Positions 23,484 through 24,742 of a DNA stretch of 24,742 bases are shown piece by piece. A program made the translations under genes and the position numbers. The stretch is from Pseudomonadota bacterium (GTDB lineage: Bacteria; Pseudomonadota; Gammaproteobacteria; Burkholderiales; Gallionellaceae), in assembly GCA_021783855.1 (NCBI GenBank), contig JAJXTL010000034.1, positions 1 to 24,742 of the forward strand, in the 5' to 3' direction. Numbering within the stretch: the stretch's first letter is position 1; each line of letters opens with the position of its first letter. Under the pieces are notes generated by a model, which saw only the letters and a program-made list of their open reading frames with translations, was not told the origin of the DNA and ran no database searches.

Positions 23484-23758
23484 ATGAAAATTGAGTTCGA
23501 TCTGACAAAGCAGCCTCCAACCCGCTAAATCATGACGGCGTGACGTTCGTTGAAGCCGAACCTGTTCTGCTCGACCCTTACGCGCTGACAAGGGAAGACG
23601 CCGATGCGCAAAGAGAAGTGCGTTTTGTGACGTTGGGCATGGGCGCAAAGGGACGAATTCTAATCGTGGTCTGGACGCTACGCGGCGACAATCCCCGCCT
23701 GATTTCAGCATGGAAGGCCAATCAGCCACAAAGGAGACGCTATGAACAACAATTCTGA
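23484..23758 (+). pseudogene. brnT: Frameshifted BrnT-family toxin
   Basis: The ATG at 23484 opens MKIEFDLTK, the normal BrnT start, but that frame stops at 23526-23528. A frame shifted by two (open from 23495) carries the rest: KAASNPLNHDGVTFVEAEPV, LLDPYALTREDADAQREVRF, then VTLGMGAKGRILIVVWTLRG up to RRRYEQQF and its stop at 23756-23758. Restoring one base around 23502-23510 would rejoin the two parts into a roughly 91-residue BrnT RNase. Alternatively this is a sequencing error or programmed slippage, but no slippery run is visible. The gene overlaps the intact brnA by 17 bases. Confidence 0.82.
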
Positions 23759-24035
23759 CCCTGTTTTCAACCAATATGCCGACATGGATTTTGCAGATGC
23801 CAAACCGGTCTCGGCAGTCCCTGCTTTGGCAGCACTGCAAGCCGCTCAAGGCGGCAAGTCACGCATCACCATGCGCGTAGACAATGCCACGCTGGCCGTT
23901 TTCAAAGCGCGCGCCGAAATGACCGGCAGCAATTATCAGACATTGATGAATGAGGCTTTGCAACAGTTTGTGCAAGGTAAGACATTAGCGGACGTCATCC
24001 GGGAAACCATCCGGCAGGAGCTGCATCACGCGTGA
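23742..24035 (+). CDS. brnA: BrnA-family antitoxin
   Basis: This 97-residue antitoxin has a C-terminal ribbon-helix-helix region. The strand is SRITMRVDNATLAVFKARAE, and the helix region is GSNYQTLMNEALQQFVQGKTLADVIRETIRQEL. It normally binds and silences BrnT and represses brnTA. AAAGGAG precedes the ATG at 23742, which overlaps the 3' end of the frameshifted brnT. With its toxin apparently dead, it is an orphan antitoxin or stand-alone repressor. Its C-terminal TGA sits at the junction with the ccdB-like remnant. Confidence 0.85.
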   Translation: MNNNSDPVFNQYADMDFADAKPVSAVPALAALQAAQGGKSRITMRVDNATLAVFKARAEMTGSNYQTLMNEALQQFVQGKTLADVIRETIRQELHHA

Positions 24036-24183
24036 ACTACATCTTGTCGTCTGTCACGAATTAATCGGGGTCTGTCCCTCATCGCAACTTGCGCATCGCT
24101 CACTCGGCGAAAAAGTCGTTTCGCTTACAGCACAACGCGACGAAATTATCGCCGCACTGGATTTGCTTTTTACGGGTATTTAA
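24031..24183 (+). pseudogene. CcdB-like toxin, C-terminal remnant
   Basis: In the frame after brnA the translation reads ...LHLVVCHELIGVCPSSQLAH and ends SLTAQRDEIIAALDLLFTGI with a TAA at 24181-24183. The final stretch (LGEKVVSLTAQRDEIIAALDLL) closely resembles the C-terminus of CcdB-family gyrase inhibitors. About the last 50 of roughly 100 residues remain, with no start codon or N-terminus and no CcdA nearby. The left break coincides with the brnA stop. I consider it a decayed fragment. I have no search result to confirm it. Confidence 0.6.
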
Positions 24184-24201
24184 CGGTGTCTGTGACAGCA
24201 T

Positions 24202-24272
24202 GTAGCCCGGAAGCAGCGCAGCGGAATCCGGGGTTGTGCCGAGCTTCCCGGATTTCATTGCATCCGGGCTAC
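24202..24272. repeat. GTAGCCCGG...CCGGGCTAC palindromic repeat, copy 2
   Basis: A 71-base copy in the same orientation as 23357-23432, differing mainly by five missing bases near the right end. Confidence 0.8.
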
Positions 24273-24293
24273 GCTGGCGGGCTCTGTAAAAAA

Positions 24294-24544
24294 GGGAAGC
24301 GGCCCCAATGGCACTAAGTTAAGACTACGCAGGCCATAATACTATGTTTTATAAGTAATTTATATTTTACGGGAAACTTACCACCTCTCTTGAACACGCC
24401 ACTCCTGGGAAATATTCCTTCAGAAAGGTACTTTGTCCGGTTTTAGTACTTTAATCACAGCGTATTACAGCGCTCAACAATATTCATATCTCATTGATAT
24501 TAAATATATATTTCATTAACTTAGTGCCATTGGGAAGCGGCCCC
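24294..24544. mobile_element. 225-bp MITE-like element with 16-bp terminal repeats and 13-bp flanking duplication
   Basis: The ends AATGGCACTAAGTTAA (24307-24322) and TTAACTTAGTGCCATT (24516-24531) are exact reverse complements. Both sides are flanked by the identical direct repeat GGGAAGCGGCCCC (24294-24306 and 24532-24544). The AT-rich 193-base interior has no open frame of note. Target duplications of 10-13 bp are known for IS4-group elements, so this may be a non-autonomous derivative; the family is inference. Confidence 0.85.
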
Positions 24545-24580
24545 TTTGTTCACTGCCTTTATTCGCTACAGTATGCTTGA

Positions 24581-24742
24581 TCAAAAATCAATCGAGTCTG
24601 ACCCCATTGATCCTTTTGGCTCTATGTGAAATACAGTGGGTAACTGAATTTCATTTTGCCGCACAAAAAGTAAATCATGTTGATAAAATTCCCAGTATTG
24701 CGGTAACCCCTCGCACGTCTTTTTGCTAGTTGCGCCTTGCTG
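24581..24742 (-). CDS. 3' end of an unidentified gene entering from the right edge
   Basis: A minus-strand frame is open from the window edge to TGA at 24581-24583 (53 codons). The part ...CEGLPQYWEFYQHDLLFVRQ, then NEIQLPTVFHIEPKGS, has the composition of a real protein. The last residues (SMGSDSIDF) come from a GGGGTCAGACTCGATTGATT repeat-like tail. I do not recognise the family. It is partial, and coding status is uncertain. Confidence 0.4.
   Translation of the reverse strand, partial: QQGATSKKTCEGLPQYWEFYQHDLLFVRQNEIQLPTVFHIEPKGSMGSDSIDF

Noticed and set aside
23540..23758. GTG-started independent short gene for the BrnT body
   Set aside because: The BrnT N-terminus is present in another frame just upstream and this GTG has no ribosome binding site, so a frameshifted single gene is the better reading.

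Overview
The window looks like chromosome from a betaproteobacterium, most likely a member of the Nitrosomonadales (Gallionellaceae-like). This rests on protein character, on the ubiK–yifB and porin–glnK–amtB arrangements and on moderate GC; it is an inference, not a database result. Conserved housekeeping genes alternate with short stretches full of small palindromic repeats, miniature transposon-like elements and toxin–antitoxin (TA) modules.

Layout, left to right. Positions 1-201 hold the first ~24 codons of a PaiB-like gene (minus strand) that run into dispersed repeats. Then come hicBA (minus), full-length metH (minus), a bacteriohemerythrin (plus) with an FNR-type box, and a compact minus-strand operon ubiK–yifB–psiE-like. 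A 630-base gap contains a 14-bp-stem hairpin and a 110-bp MITE-like element. A TorF-type porin (minus) is divergent from a plus-strand operon of a beta-barrel porin, glnK and amtB. That operon has a textbook GG-N10-GC sigma-54 promoter with NtrC-like sites upstream. htpG follows with a clear sigma-32 promoter. A YeeZ-like epimerase (minus), whose 3' end is built from a tandem repeat, is divergent from a ferredoxin-reductase fusion protein.

From about 16.6 kb the region is accessory in character: an overlapping nucleotidyltransferase (MNT, with N-terminal winged helix)/HEPN gene pair; a nested-palindrome cluster; an NDH-2-like oxidoreductase behind an Rrf2 regulator; higBA with a 31-bp palindrome centred on its start codon; an RlmL-like 23S rRNA methyltransferase; a HemJ-like membrane protein; vapBC; a brnTA locus whose toxin is frameshifted; a CcdB C-terminal remnant; a 225-bp element with perfect 16-bp terminal inverted repeats and 13-bp direct flanking repeats; and the 3' end of an unidentified minus-strand gene at the right edge.

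How the genes work together. The porin–glnK–amtB operon is a nitrogen-scavenging unit: AmtB conducts ammonium, GlnK gates it, and the co-transcribed porin probably supplies outer-membrane entry. TorF/UbiK/YifB/PsiE, MetH, HtpG and RlmL are general metabolism or stress functions. Six TA or TA-derived loci (hicBA, MNT/HEPN, higBA, vapBC, brnTA, ccdB remnant) lie within 24.7 kb, and two are visibly decaying. At several of the regulator/TA genes the best promoter places transcription initiation at the start codon, suggesting leaderless expression. The strongest candidates for under-described biology are the wHTH-MNT/HEPN pair with its operator-like palindrome, and the two small transposon-like elements.
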